Positions 26,202 through 35,389 of a stretch of DNA of 64,000 bases are shown piece after piece. How positions within the stretch are numbered: the first letter of the stretch is position 1; each line of letters starts with the position of its first letter. The position numbers and the translations under genes were made by a program. Source of the DNA: Clostridiales bacterium (GTDB taxonomy: Bacteria; Bacillota; Clostridia; Oscillospirales; CAG-272); NCBI GenBank assembly GCA_003523225.1, contig DPGK01000029.1, forward strand, positions 129,175 to 193,174, read 5' to 3'. Below the pieces are notes generated by a model. That model was not told the origin of the DNA, did no database searches, and saw only the letters and a program-made list of their open reading frames with translations.

Positions 26202-26960
26202 ATGAATTTCTTTTTGAAGCTGGCATTTCTGTTCTGCATCGGTTCGTTGCTCGGCTGGTGCATTGAGGTGCTGTTCCGTCGCTTCTTTTCGGCAAAAAAG
26301 TGGATAAACCCCGGCTTCCTTGTCGGACCTTACCTGCCGCTTTACGGCTTCAGCCTTTGCACGCTCTATCTTCTTGCAATGCTTGAGGAATTTATTCCGA
26401 TATCCTTTCCGGTACTGCGCAAGCTCGTGCTGTTTGCGGTGATGGCGCTGTGTGTTACAGCCATTGAGTATGTTACAGGGCTTATCTTTATAAAGCGACT
26501 CAAGATCAAGCTGTGGGATTATTCCGACTGCTGGGGAAATGTCGACGGTGTCATCTGCCCGCTATTTACATTTTTCTGGGCGTTGCTCAGCGCGGCATAT
26601 TATTTTCTTATACATCCGCATATCCTCGGCGCACTGGAATGGCTGGCGCAGAATCTGGCTTTTTCCTTCTTTATCGGGGTATTTTACGGAGTTTTCGCGA
26701 TCGATCTGGTACACTCCACGCGCTTCCTTGCGGTGATACGCCGCTTTGCCGACGACAAAAAGATAGTTGTCAGATATGAGGAGCTTAAGGAGCATATCTC
26801 TGAAAAGCTGCGTCAGGATCGTGTGCGCGGGCGGGCAAAGCTCAAGGATTTCTTTGCCGTTTACAGCGTCCCTCCGCTCGGCGAGCATCTGAAAAGCTAT
26901 TATGAAAAGGTAATGAAAAATATCGAGGATCGCCGTTCGGGCAACAAAAAGAAAAAATAA
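26202..26960 (+). CDS. Putative six-helix membrane protein (PF06541, ABC transporter type IV-like)
   Basis: A 252-aa protein with five to six hydrophobic helices in the first 165 residues. It carries the family signatures CIGSLLGWCIEVLFRR, WINPGFLVGPYLPLYGF and LWDYSDCWGNVDGVICP. These define the PF06541 family, named as a putative ABC-transporter type but not characterised. The C-terminal 80 residues are charged and cytoplasmic. It starts 3 bases after divIC and closes the plus-strand block. Confidence 0.8.
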   Translation: MNFFLKLAFLFCIGSLLGWCIEVLFRRFFSAKKWINPGFLVGPYLPLYGFSLCTLYLLAMLEEFIPISFPVLRKLVLFAVMALCVTAIEYVTGLIFIKRLKIKLWDYSDCWGNVDGVICPLFTFFWALLSAAYYFLIHPHILGALEWLAQNLAFSFFIGVFYGVFAIDLVHSTRFLAVIRRFADDKKIVVRYEELKEHISEKLRQDRVRGRAKLKDFFAVYSVPPLGEHLKSYYEKVMKNIEDRRSGNKKKK

Positions 26961-26967
26961 ATAAACC

Positions 26968-27005
26968 GATCCGTGGCGGTATGCTCAGCGCAGCCGCCAC
27001 GGATC
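26968..27005. terminator. Stem-loop between convergent genes
   Basis: A 12-base perfect stem (26968-26979 with 26994-27005) lies between convergent genes. Both flanks are A/T-rich but neither has a long T run, so it is a moderate terminator for either direction. Confidence 0.65.
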
Positions 27006-27037
27006 ATTATAAATTATTCGGTTCAGAGATAGCTTTT

Positions 27038-27856
27038 TCAGTCGGCGTAAACAGAGGTGATACCGAAATATTCCTCAAACGTCAGTCCCGACGCGGTAAT
27101 GCTTTCGGCAAGGTCAACGCCGAGGTAACGGACGTGCCACGGCTCATATATATATCCGGTTATAGCCTCTTTTCCCTCCGGATATCTTACGATGAAGCCG
27201 AATCTTGCGCAGTTCTCGGCTATCCATTTTGCTTCCTTGGTGTAAGCAAAGCTGTCGTCCACAGAGTTAAGATCCATTGCAAGTCCGCTCTGATGCTCGG
27301 AATATCCAGGTCGCGCCGAATAGCGGTCTGCCGCTTCTTTGCCGTCGCGGGCAACATAGTTGTTGTAAAGAGTCTGCTGTCTTGTGTATGAGCGGAAGCC
27401 TGAGACGATAGTCAGCGTGATTCCGTCCTTTGCCGCCGCGCTTTGCATTTCCTTGAAGGCAATTTCCGCTTCGATCAGTATCTTACCGGGGTTGTAGTCG
27501 GCGGGCAGGGGATAGGATTTGTTTGCAATAAGTACCCCGTCCACATACCATATGCCGTCCTTTTGCTCTATTACGTGTTCGGGAGCGGGAGCGGTGGTTT
27601 CGGGGGGAAGCTCCGTATCTGTCGTGATATCGGGGAGTGTGGTCTCCGGAGTATCGGTGTCAGAGATGTCAGAGGTGTCGGAGGTTGATATATCTGGCGG
27701 CAGCACACCGCTGTCCGACGGTGTAAGGCTGTCAGTACCGGGCAGTGAGGAAATATCGCCGGGACCGGTGATATTGTTGCATGAGGCAAGCGCCGCACTG
27801 ACCAGGCAGAGCGACAGGACTCCCGCGATTGTTTTTTTGATTTTAATCATTTTCAT
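27038..27856 (-). CDS. D-alanyl-D-alanine carboxypeptidase, VanY-like lipoprotein
   Basis: A 272-aa exported LAS-type zinc peptidase, anchored by lipobox LASC (Cys26). A long Ser/Asp/Pro/Thr spacer (about 27-95) precedes the VanY domain. Zinc ligands sit in SEHQSGLAMDLN and EPWHVRY, and SGFRSYTRQQTLYNN is the usual upstream block. It trims the terminal D-Ala of peptidoglycan stem peptides. The start at 27856 was preferred because the earlier ATG at 27868 forms part of the GGAG ribosome site itself. The gene is preceded by an unusually long, structured leader. Confidence 0.9.
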   Translation of the reverse strand: MKMIKIKKTIAGVLSLCLVSAALASCNNITGPGDISSLPGTDSLTPSDSGVLPPDISTSDTSDISDTDTPETTLPDITTDTELPPETTAPAPEHVIEQKDGIWYVDGVLIANKSYPLPADYNPGKILIEAEIAFKEMQSAAAKDGITLTIVSGFRSYTRQQTLYNNYVARDGKEAADRYSARPGYSEHQSGLAMDLNSVDDSFAYTKEAKWIAENCARFGFIVRYPEGKEAITGYIYEPWHVRYLGVDLAESITASGLTFEEYFGITSVYAD

Positions 27857-28043
27857 ATTGATCTCCATGCCGCCACAGGCGGCTCAAATAAATTTTAACT
27901 AAAATTGCTTGTATTTGCAAAGCAAATCAAAATGGGTTGGGCCCCATTTTGAGAGCAATTTAGGCGTGAAACAGCTGCACTTAGATTTTAGAAATGCTTT
28001 ATTTTTCACGCTACATTCCTTTCGGCGGCGTTCTGCCGCGACA
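27857..28043 (-). promoter_or_regulatory. Long structured 5' leader of the VanY-like gene
   Basis: The start codon lies about 185 bases from the likely transcription start, and the space contains no gene. On the minus strand, in order, there are: a CGGC hairpin near 28025-28040; an 8-base helix (28011-28004 with 27971-27964); and an outer 8-base helix (27961-27954 with 27909-27902). The outer helix encloses a 10-base hairpin (27952-27943/27936-27927) and a 5-base TTTGC/GCAAA hairpin, so these form a three-way junction. A 6-base GCCGCC/GGCGGC hairpin (27883-27878/27874-27869) then lies directly upstream of the ribosome site. It matches no riboswitch class I can name. All pairings are exact in the sequence; the folding is inferred. 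Confidence 0.6.
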
Positions 28044-28049
28044 GATACC

Positions 28050-28078
28050 ATTATAGACTATGCTATGGTAATTGTCAA
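28050..28078 (-). promoter_or_regulatory. Sigma-A promoter of the VanY-like gene
   Basis: On the minus strand TTGACA (28078-28073), 17 bases, TATAAT (28055-28050): a perfect consensus promoter. Confidence 0.85.
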
Positions 28079-28157
28079 TTGTCTTTATGTAAAGTTTTTA
28101 TGAAAAGCGGGAATCTGAGCGGCGCGGCACTTTTGCGTCTGACGGGGGAATGTATTC

Positions 28158-28186
28158 TTGATTTGTCGCGCGCGATATGATATAAT
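28158..28186 (+). promoter_or_regulatory. Sigma-A promoter of the MFS-GH2 fusion
   Basis: TTGATT (28158-28163), 17 bases, TATAAT (28181-28186). The ATG is at 28216 behind a GAAAGGAA ribosome site. Confidence 0.8.
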
Positions 28187-28215
28187 AAAAAATAGGAAAG
28201 AAAGGAATTGCAAAA

Positions 28216-31203
28216 ATGAAAAACAAACTGTCCGGTCGCTTCTGGTGCTCACTTGTGCTGTTCAGCCTTACAGGTCAGGTGGCATGGGTCGTTGAAAACA
28301 TGTATTTCAACGTTTTTATATATAAAATATTCAACGCATCCGCCGGGGACATCTCTCTGATGGTTGCCGCAAGCGCCGTGGCTGCTACGCTGACCACGGT
28401 GTTTATCGGTGCTTTGTCAGACAGGCTCGGCAAGCGCAAGCTGTTCATGTGCGGCGGCTACATACTGTGGGGCGTCTCGATTTTCTCCTTTTCGCTGATA
28501 CGTCTTGATGTGATCAACGCACTCTTCCCGGCGGCGGCGTCCGCGGCTGCCGTAGGAGTTTCGCTGGTAATAATCATGGACTGCGTGATGACATTTTTCG
28601 GCTCAAGTGCAAACGACGCAGCCTTCAACGCATGGCTGACCGATTCCGTTGACAGCTCAAACCGCGGAGCGGCGGAAGGGATAAACGCAATGATGCCGCT
28701 TGTGGCGATCCTGGCTGTATTCGGCGGGTTTATGGCGTTTGACCTTGACAAGTCAGAAAGCTGGAATATCATTTTCTGCGTAATAGGCGGTATTGTTCTG
28801 CTTGTCGGCATAATAGGGCTTTTCATTATTGACGAGCCCCGCGCAAAGCCGTCCTCCGAGGGCTACTGGAGCAGTATAATATACGGTTTTCTTCCGTCTG
28901 CGGTAAGGGAAAGCCCGGGGCTTTACCTGGCGCTCGCCGCTTTTGCGGTCTTTAATATTTCAATTCAGATCTTCATGCCCTATCTCATAATATACTATGA
29001 GGTATCGCTCGGTATGGCGGATTATGTGCTGGTCATGGCGCCTGCTATCATCATCGCCTCGGTCATTACCGCATTATGGGGTAAGGTTTACGATAAAAAG
29101 GGATTTTCACTTACCGCGTCGGTATCGGTGGCGGTTCTTGCCGCAGGATACATCGTGCTTTATTTCTGCCGTGCGACACTGCCGGTGTTTGCCGGGTCGT
29201 TGCTTATGATGAGCGGCTATCTTTGCGGCATGGCGGTGTTCGGAGCGCAGCTGAGAGAAAGAATGCCCGTCGGAAAGGCAGGGCGGCTTCAGGGCGTGCG
29301 TATCTTCTCGCAGGTGCTGATACCGGGCATTGTAGGTCCGGCTATCGGGCGCGCAGTCCTTTCCGGAGCCGAAACAATAACCGGCAGCGACGGCACAAGC
29401 TCCTTTGTTCCAAGTGCGGACATATTTGCGGCGGCTCTGCTCCCACTGCTGCTTCTGATACCCCTTGTGCCGCTTATCTCTCGCTTTGGCGGCAGCCGCA
29501 CAAGGCATCTTGAAACTCCGTATGAACCCGGTGACGTTCCTCACGATTATTATCCGCGCCCGCAGCTTGAACGCGCAGGCTTTGCAAACCTTAACGGCAG
29601 GTGGCAGCTTTCGCTCGAAAAGAACGGAAAAACAAAGCCGCTTGGTGAGATACTTGTTCCTTTTCCGCCGGAGTCGGATGCCTCCGGTATCGGCAGAGTG
29701 ACGGTGAAGGGCGAGACGCTGATATACGAGCGCAGCTTTGATTTTTGCGGAGACGGCACGCGCACCCTGCTGCATTTCGGCGCTGTCGACTGCTTTACAA
29801 GCGTTACTCTTAACGGCAAAAACGCGGGAGAGCACAGCGGCGGATATCTTCCATTTACCCTTGATGTGACCGACCTGATACACGAGGGGGAAAACAAAAT
29901 ATGCGTCAGAGTCAGTGACCCGCTCGACCACGATCATCCTTACGGCAAGCAAAGATACCGGCGCGGCGGAATGTGGTATACTCCCGTAAGCGGGATATGG
30001 CAGACCGTCTGGCTTGAATGCGTACCGGAAAAATATATTGAAAGCATTAAAATTAGCGCTGATTTGTCCGAGGTAAAGATCGAGACCAAGGGCGGAGTGC
30101 CGGAAAAAACGCTGCTATTCGAGGGCAGGGAATATAAATATTCCGGCGACAGCTTTACCTTTGTACCCGAAAAAACGCTCCCGTGGACGCCCGAAACACC
30201 GAATATCCGCCGCTTTACCATACGCTGCGGCGAGGACAGCATTTCCTCATACTTTGCTCAGCGCGAGGTAAGCGTGGGTAGCGCCGGAGGCAAAGAGTAC
30301 ATACTTCTCAACGGCAGACCGTATTTCTTCCACGGACTGTTGGATCAGGGGTACTGGTCGGACGGTATCTTTCTCCCCGGAAGCGAGGCGGGATGGCGGG
30401 ACGATATACTTAAAATGAAGGAGCTGGGCTTCAATATGCTCCGCAAGCATATTAAGATCGAGCCTGACATCTTTTATTACTACTGCGATATATACGGCAT
30501 GGCGGTCTTTCAGGACATGGTAAACAGCGGCGATTACAGCTTTATCATTGACACGGCACTGCCGACCGTCGGGGTAAAAAAGGGGATAAGCCACCGCGCG
30601 TCCGACAAGAGACGTAAAATATTCCTCGATACCTCACTTGCGACCGCAGATCTGCTTTATTCGCACCCGTGCGTGGTCTATTATACAATATTCAACGAGG
30701 GATGGGGACAGCACGACGCCGCCGGATATTATGCGCGACTCAGATCGCACGACCCGTCAAGGGTGTGGGACACTGCGTCAGGCTGGTTCGGCGGAGTCCC
30801 GAGTGACGTCAGCAGTGAGCACGTATATTTCAAACCGGTGGACATTACCCCAGTGCAGGGAAAGCCGATGGTGCTTTCCGAATTCGGCGGGTATTCCTGC
30901 CGGATAGAGGAGCATTCCTTCAATCCCGGAAAAAGCTACGGCTACCGCAGGTGCGCCGATACCGAAGCGTTCATGCGTGACCTTGAGAAGCTGTATACGG
31001 GGGAGATAGTGCCTATGATCCGCCGCGGGCTGTGCGCCTCGGTGCTCACTCAGCTTTCTGACGTCGAGGACGAGACAAACGGACTCCTGACATACGACCG
31101 TCGCGTAAACAAAGTCGGGCGCGAGCGGATGCTTGCGATCGCGGGAAGCATACAGTCGGCGTTTGCAAAGGCGACGGCGAATAGCTCCGGCACGAAGGAA
31201 TAA
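28216..31203 (+). CDS. Fusion of MFS-type sugar transporter and GH2 glycosidase
   Basis: A 995-aa chain. Residues 1 to about 422 form a complete 12-helix major facilitator transporter with the loop-2/3 motif GALSDRLGKRK. A charged linker (about 423-455) leads to a glycoside hydrolase family 2 enzyme. Its sugar-binding domain starts at NLNGRWQLS (about 459) and includes GIWQTVWLE. A short Ig-like part and a TIM barrel follow. The acid/base glutamate lies in FNEGWGQ (Glu828) and the nucleophile in LSEFGGY (Glu889). An even helix number with a cytoplasmic N-terminus puts the enzyme on the inner face, so an imported glycoside could be cleaved as it arrives. Beta-galactosidase or beta-glucuronidase type activity is likely; the sugar is not known. 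The frame is open throughout. Confidence 0.85.
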   Translation: MKNKLSGRFWCSLVLFSLTGQVAWVVENMYFNVFIYKIFNASAGDISLMVAASAVAATLTTVFIGALSDRLGKRKLFMCGGYILWGVSIFSFSLIRLDVINALFPAAASAAAVGVSLVIIMDCVMTFFGSSANDAAFNAWLTDSVDSSNRGAAEGINAMMPLVAILAVFGGFMAFDLDKSESWNIIFCVIGGIVLLVGIIGLFIIDEPRAKPSSEGYWSSIIYGFLPSAVRESPGLYLALAAFAVFNISIQIFMPYLIIYYEVSLGMADYVLVMAPAIIIASVITALWGKVYDKKGFSLTASVSVAVLAAGYIVLYFCRATLPVFAGSLLMMSGYLCGMAVFGAQLRERMPVGKAGRLQGVRIFSQVLIPGIVGPAIGRAVLSGAETITGSDGTSSFVPSADIFAAALLPLLLLIPLVPLISRFGGSRTRHLETPYEPGDVPHDYYPRPQLERAGFANLNGRWQLSLEKNGKTKPLGEILVPFPPESDASGIGRVTVKGETLIYERSFDFCGDGTRTLLHFGAVDCFTSVTLNGKNAGEHSGGYLPFTLDVTDLIHEGENKICVRVSDPLDHDHPYGKQRYRRGGMWYTPVSGIWQTVWLECVPEKYIESIKISADLSEVKIETKGGVPEKTLLFEGREYKYSGDSFTFVPEKTLPWTPETPNIRRFTIRCGEDSISSYFAQREVSVGSAGGKEYILLNGRPYFFHGLLDQGYWSDGIFLPGSEAGWRDDILKMKELGFNMLRKHIKIEPDIFYYYCDIYGMAVFQDMVNSGDYSFIIDTALPTVGVKKGISHRASDKRRKIFLDTSLATADLLYSHPCVVYYTIFNEGWGQHDAAGYYARLRSHDPSRVWDTASGWFGGVPSDVSSEHVYFKPVDITPVQGKPMVLSEFGGYSCRIEEHSFNPGKSYGYRRCADTEAFMRDLEKLYTGEIVPMIRRGLCASVLTQLSDVEDETNGLLTYDRRVNKVGRERMLAIAGSIQSAFAKATANSSGTKE

Positions 31204-31249
31204 AACGTTGCCGTACCAAATTCAATTTGTTTTTGGAATATAAAAACGT

Positions 31250-31291
31250 GGCTGATGCAAAATGCACCTTTTATGTGCGTCTGCATCAGCC
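31250..31291. terminator. Terminator between the MFS-GH2 and ABC exporter genes
   Basis: A 10-base perfect stem (31250-31259 with 31282-31291), with an inner gcac/gtgc helix. The minus-strand reading ends in five T, so it mainly ends the ABC exporter operon. It also sits behind the convergent fusion gene. Confidence 0.75.
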
Positions 31292-31300
31292 CCAAAATAT

Positions 31301-33232
31301 TTATGCGCTTTGCTCGCCGAGATTATCGGCGTATTTTTTTGCCTGAAGACGGAACATTGCGGCGTATTTGCCGTTCTGCTGCATCAGCTCGTCATGTGTT
31401 CCGCTTTCCGCTATCCGCCCGCCGTCGAACATATATATCCTGTCAGCCATTCTGGTGGTCGAAAGCCTGTGTGAAATGAATATCACCGTTTTTTCCCCCG
31501 CATAGCGCAGGATGGCGTGGTTAAGCTCGTATTCCGCCGCCGGGTCGAGCGCCGCAGACGGCTCATCCATGATGATAAGCTCGGCGTCCGACGCAAAGAC
31601 TCTTGCTATTGCCACCTTCTGAGCCTCGCCGCCCGAAAGATTTGTGCCGTTTTTGTCAAACTCACGCGTCAGCGGGGTCATTATCCCGTCTTTAAGCCCG
31701 TCGAGCTTGTCGCCGAAGGTCGCGGCGCGCAGCGCGCCCCCTACCTTTTCGCGGTCTTCCTCGCGAAAATCACGGCACAGCACGTTCTCCGCTACCGTGG
31801 CGGCAAAAATGCGGAAGTCCTGAAACAGCGCGGCAATATGCCCACGGTATTCGTCAAGGCGGTATTCCTTTATGTCAACTCCGTTGTAAAGCACGCGCCC
31901 GCCGGTCGGGTCGTAAAGCCGCATTATGAGCTTTGTAAGCGTGGTCTTTCCCGCGCCGTTGTAGCCCACAAGTGCTATGCGCTCGCCTTTCTTTATTTCA
32001 AGCTCGACCCCGCAAAGCGCTTCGCGCTTTTTCTCTTTATCAGCCTTTCCCTCGGTTGGATCATCCTTTTTGTCCTTATCCGCGCCATCCTCGCCGTATT
32101 CATAGGTGAAGGAAAGATCTTCAAGCTTCAGGGATTCAAACTGACCGGGGGACTTGTCTCCCGAAACAATTTTTGGCTCGTTTGCAAGGAAGGAAACGTA
32201 TTTTTCAATGAAAAGCGAGTATTCGTAGAATTTTGTCAGGCGGTCGGTAAGGTCTGTCATGAACCACCGCACACGCCATATGCTGTTTACCGCCGCCGCA
32301 AAGCCGCCGACCAGCACCTTGCCCGCCGTAAGCATCAGCGTCATATAGGCGGTGATACCGTAATATGCGATGTTGCCTATGGTTGAATACATAAGGGTAT
32401 TGAGCAGGAAGTATTTTCGGTTGTAACGCTTACAAATCTCAATGTCATCCTCATAGCTTTGGTCGCAGATGTTGTCAATGTTCTGCCACACCTTGCCGCA
32501 GCGAAGCTCCTTGGAATAGTCGCCGAGGTGATATACGCGGTTGACATACGACTTGCGTCTTGATATCGGCTTTGTCTCCTCGTTATATTTATAATTCAGC
32601 TTTCCGGTTATCTGATTCAATATTATCCTGAGAATGACCTGTGCAAGTATTACGATAGCCGCCACCCTGTCGATGGTGAACAGCACCGTAAATGTCGCAC
32701 CCGACGCCACAACGCGGTTGATTATCTTGCCGAGGTTATCCTGCACGCTTACGGCGCGGGATGCCGCCTCGTCCATTGCCCACACAAAATCGTTGTAGTA
32801 TTTGGGGTCGTCATAGCAGGCAAGGTCTGCTTTTTCGGCAATGCGGAACAGCTCGGATTGCATCCGGTAGCTCAACTTCTGCTTCATGACCGGGGCGAAG
32901 CATTGCCAGTATATCCCGTCAAAGATATAACCGCCGAAATAAAATACAAGCAGTATTCCTATTATTTTCGCCGCAAACCAGAAGCCGCTCCCGTCGTCCA
33001 TCGCGTTGAAAAGCCGATTGATGAATAACACCTCTGCGGAGTTGAGGAAGCCCCATATCACGCCCTCGATAACCGTGCCTATCATATATTCGGGTGTGAA
33101 CTTCCATATCTTGCCGAGCATTATGCCGTTATTGCGCAAAATACGCCAAAGGCTGTGATGCGGTCTGCCGTCGCGGCGCTTTTTCTCCTGTGCCTGTGTG
33201 ACAGCGGCGGAGCTTTTCTTTTTATCAGCCAT
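31301..33232 (-). CDS. ABC exporter half-transporter (second subunit)
   Basis: A 643-aa fused permease and ATPase. An N-terminal domain of about six helices (residues about 40-330) is followed by an acidic/Lys-rich insertion and the nucleotide-binding domain. That has Walker A VGYNGAGKTTLTKL, signature LSGGEAQKVAIAR, Walker B LIIMDEPSAALD and H-loop ISHRLS. It is translated from the ATG at 33232 behind GAGG, overlapping the partner gene by 8 bases. The two unequal subunits suggest a heterodimeric exporter of the multidrug, peptide or lipid kind. The substrate is unknown. Confidence 0.88.
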   Translation of the reverse strand: MADKKKSSAAVTQAQEKKRRDGRPHHSLWRILRNNGIMLGKIWKFTPEYMIGTVIEGVIWGFLNSAEVLFINRLFNAMDDGSGFWFAAKIIGILLVFYFGGYIFDGIYWQCFAPVMKQKLSYRMQSELFRIAEKADLACYDDPKYYNDFVWAMDEAASRAVSVQDNLGKIINRVVASGATFTVLFTIDRVAAIVILAQVILRIILNQITGKLNYKYNEETKPISRRKSYVNRVYHLGDYSKELRCGKVWQNIDNICDQSYEDDIEICKRYNRKYFLLNTLMYSTIGNIAYYGITAYMTLMLTAGKVLVGGFAAAVNSIWRVRWFMTDLTDRLTKFYEYSLFIEKYVSFLANEPKIVSGDKSPGQFESLKLEDLSFTYEYGEDGADKDKKDDPTEGKADKEKKREALCGVELEIKKGERIALVGYNGAGKTTLTKLIMRLYDPTGGRVLYNGVDIKEYRLDEYRGHIAALFQDFRIFAATVAENVLCRDFREEDREKVGGALRAATFGDKLDGLKDGIMTPLTREFDKNGTNLSGGEAQKVAIARVFASDAELIIMDEPSAALDPAAEYELNHAILRYAGEKTVIFISHRLSTTRMADRIYMFDGGRIAESGTHDELMQQNGKYAAMFRLQAKKYADNLGEQSA

Positions 33233-35180
33233 TTTCCTCACCCTCCCCGATATAATTTTCCGCCTGCATACGGAACATCCCGGCATATCTGCCGTTCTGC
33301 GCCATCAGCTCGGCGTGCGTCCCGCTCTCTATCACTCTGCCGCCGTCCATAAGATAGATCCGGTCGGCGAGCACTGCGGAGGACAGGCGGTGCGAGATAA
33401 TGACCGCCGTTCTTCCCTCGCAGGCGTGCATCATGTTTTCAAACATATTGTATTCGGCAACCGGGTCAAGCGCGGAGGACGGCTCGTCAAGTATCACAAA
33501 TGGGGTCTGCACGGCAAATATCCGCGCAAGCTCCACCTTCTGAAGCTCGCCTCCCGAAAGCACTGTTCCCTTGTCGTCAAATTCGCGGGTCAGGGTGGTG
33601 TTGATACCGTCGGGCAGGGAGGATATCTTATCCCATGCGCCCGACTGCTTCAGTGCTTCTGTCACGATTTCCGCGTCGCCGTCACGCAGCGGACGCATAA
33701 GCACGTTTTCCGCCACCGACATTGAAAAACACTTGCACTCCTGAAACACAACGCCGAACTGCTCGCGGTAGGAGTCAAGCGAATAATCCGGAAGCGGAGT
33801 GCCGTCAAGCCGTATCTCCCCGGAGCTTGGGTCGTAAAAACGGAGCAACAGCTTGACAAGAGTGGATTTTCCCGAACCGTTTGCCCCCACAAGCGCGATC
33901 TTTTCGCCTTGCTTTATGCTCATTGAAACGCCGCAGAGCGCATCCTTGTCCGCGCCCTCGTAACGGAAGGTAACGTCGCAAAGCTCAATGTCGCCTCCGG
34001 TTGCCGTCCTGCCGGTTTCGTTGGGCTTTATCTTCGGCTCATATTCGAGAAAATGGCGGTAGTCCTCAATATAAAGGGCGTTTTTCTGAAAATCGGTTAC
34101 GGAAGTAACAAGACTACGCAGATTTTCCGACACCGCCGCAATTCCGCTGAACACCACAATGCAGTCGCCGATAGACATTCTGCCGACGACAAGCGCAGAG
34201 AATGCCGAGTAAAGCATAGCGCCGAGGATAACGACGCCGTCCATTCCGAATCTCTGGCAGAAGCTGAAAAAGGCAAGCCGCGGTCCGTACTTTCGGACAT
34301 TGGCTTTGTATTCGCGGTATGCATCGCCGAACATACGGAAAAGAGTCGAGCCGATAAAGGTCAGCCGTATCTCTTTTGCGTACTCGCCCAGATAAAAGGC
34401 GCGCCGCACATATTTCTGCTTGCGCCCCACGACCTTCTGCTGATTGTCAAGCTCGTGCTTGACCTCGTTGCGCTTTTTGCTGAGAAGTCCGAGCAGTAAC
34501 GGCAGGATGCCGAATATCATAAGTACGGGGTCTATCGTAAAGATAAGCAGCGAGGTGGCTGAAAAAGACACAAAGCACCAAATGACCCGCCAGATGATAT
34601 TCATGATATCATATATTTTATTGGTAGCTTCGTCTCCCGCCTTTACGTATTTGTCATAGAATTGAGGATCCTCATAGCAGGCAAGCTCGACTTCGCGGGA
34701 TTTTTTGAAGATGCTTTTCTTGATGTACAGCTGCAGCCTGATATTTGCCTTGTAAAAATAGCTGTACCAAGCCATGTCGTCAAGAAGGGAGGCAGCCGTA
34801 TTCGCCAGCCATATCGCCGCAATGTAGATAATGACCCTATTTACCGGTATGCCTCCGGAATATGAGTTTACTATCATCCGCAGCATATATGTTTCGCCCA
34901 TAAAGTTAATCAGGGCGGAGAGCGCAGGAGATATTATTGAGCGTGAAAGCACTCCCGGGGCTGCGGTATGTATGGTTCTGACTCCGAACCATGTGTTCTG
35001 CCACACACGCTTCCACGTCAGATTTTTCTTTTTTTCTTCTGCTTTTTTCTGTTTTCTTTCGGCTCTGGCGGCGGCTTTTTCCGCCTTGCTTCTTTTTGAG
35101 TCGGTCTTGCTTTCCGGAGCGTCGACCTTTGATGTCTTAGCCGTCAGAGCAATCTCATTTGCGTCCTTATTCTCGGGCAT
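33225..35180 (-). CDS. ABC exporter half-transporter (first subunit)
   Basis: A 651-aa fused permease and ATPase. A charged Lys/Ala/Glu-rich N-terminal tail of about 60 residues precedes the membrane domain. The ATPase has Walker A VGANGSGKSTLVKL, signature LSGGELQKVELAR, Walker B FVILDEPSSALD and ISHRLSS. The start at 35180 follows an AAGGAG site; a TTG 21 bases earlier is less likely. It is first in a two-gene operon driven by a consensus promoter with an overlapping palindrome, and its partner overlaps it by 8 bases. Confidence 0.88.
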   Translation of the reverse strand: MPENKDANEIALTAKTSKVDAPESKTDSKRSKAEKAAARAERKQKKAEEKKKNLTWKRVWQNTWFGVRTIHTAAPGVLSRSIISPALSALINFMGETYMLRMIVNSYSGGIPVNRVIIYIAAIWLANTAASLLDDMAWYSYFYKANIRLQLYIKKSIFKKSREVELACYEDPQFYDKYVKAGDEATNKIYDIMNIIWRVIWCFVSFSATSLLIFTIDPVLMIFGILPLLLGLLSKKRNEVKHELDNQQKVVGRKQKYVRRAFYLGEYAKEIRLTFIGSTLFRMFGDAYREYKANVRKYGPRLAFFSFCQRFGMDGVVILGAMLYSAFSALVVGRMSIGDCIVVFSGIAAVSENLRSLVTSVTDFQKNALYIEDYRHFLEYEPKIKPNETGRTATGGDIELCDVTFRYEGADKDALCGVSMSIKQGEKIALVGANGSGKSTLVKLLLRFYDPSSGEIRLDGTPLPDYSLDSYREQFGVVFQECKCFSMSVAENVLMRPLRDGDAEIVTEALKQSGAWDKISSLPDGINTTLTREFDDKGTVLSGGELQKVELARIFAVQTPFVILDEPSSALDPVAEYNMFENMMHACEGRTAVIISHRLSSAVLADRIYLMDGGRVIESGTHAELMAQNGRYAGMFRMQAENYIGEGEENG

Positions 35181-35311
35181 GTGTTCTCCTTCTCGTTGCA
35201 AACTGTTTTTACCGGTAGGTAGCGGGAACGATCTGTTCTCTATTATATAGTCATCATAACTGTCCGTTTGTCAGCCGACATTAAATAAAAAATTCATTTT
35301 TTCTTCAATTA

Positions 35312-35340
35312 ATTCTATCATAGAAGTATCAGTATGTCAA
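35312..35340 (-). promoter_or_regulatory. Sigma-A promoter of the ABC exporter with overlapping palindrome
   Basis: On the minus strand TTGACA (35340-35335), 17 bases, TAGAAT (35317-35312). The palindrome TTCTAT-C-ATAGAA (35313-35325) covers the -10 box and would fit a repressor site. The leader to the start codon is about 125 bases. Confidence 0.75.
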
Positions 35341-35389
35341 TAAACTGCGGGTTGAGCAAATTCGCTTCTTTGGCGGAATTTACGCTTAT

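Noticed and set aside
27909..28103. 64-codon plus-strand open frame in the VanY leader region
   Set aside because: No ribosome site and no similarity. It lies over the minus-strand structured leader and promoter.
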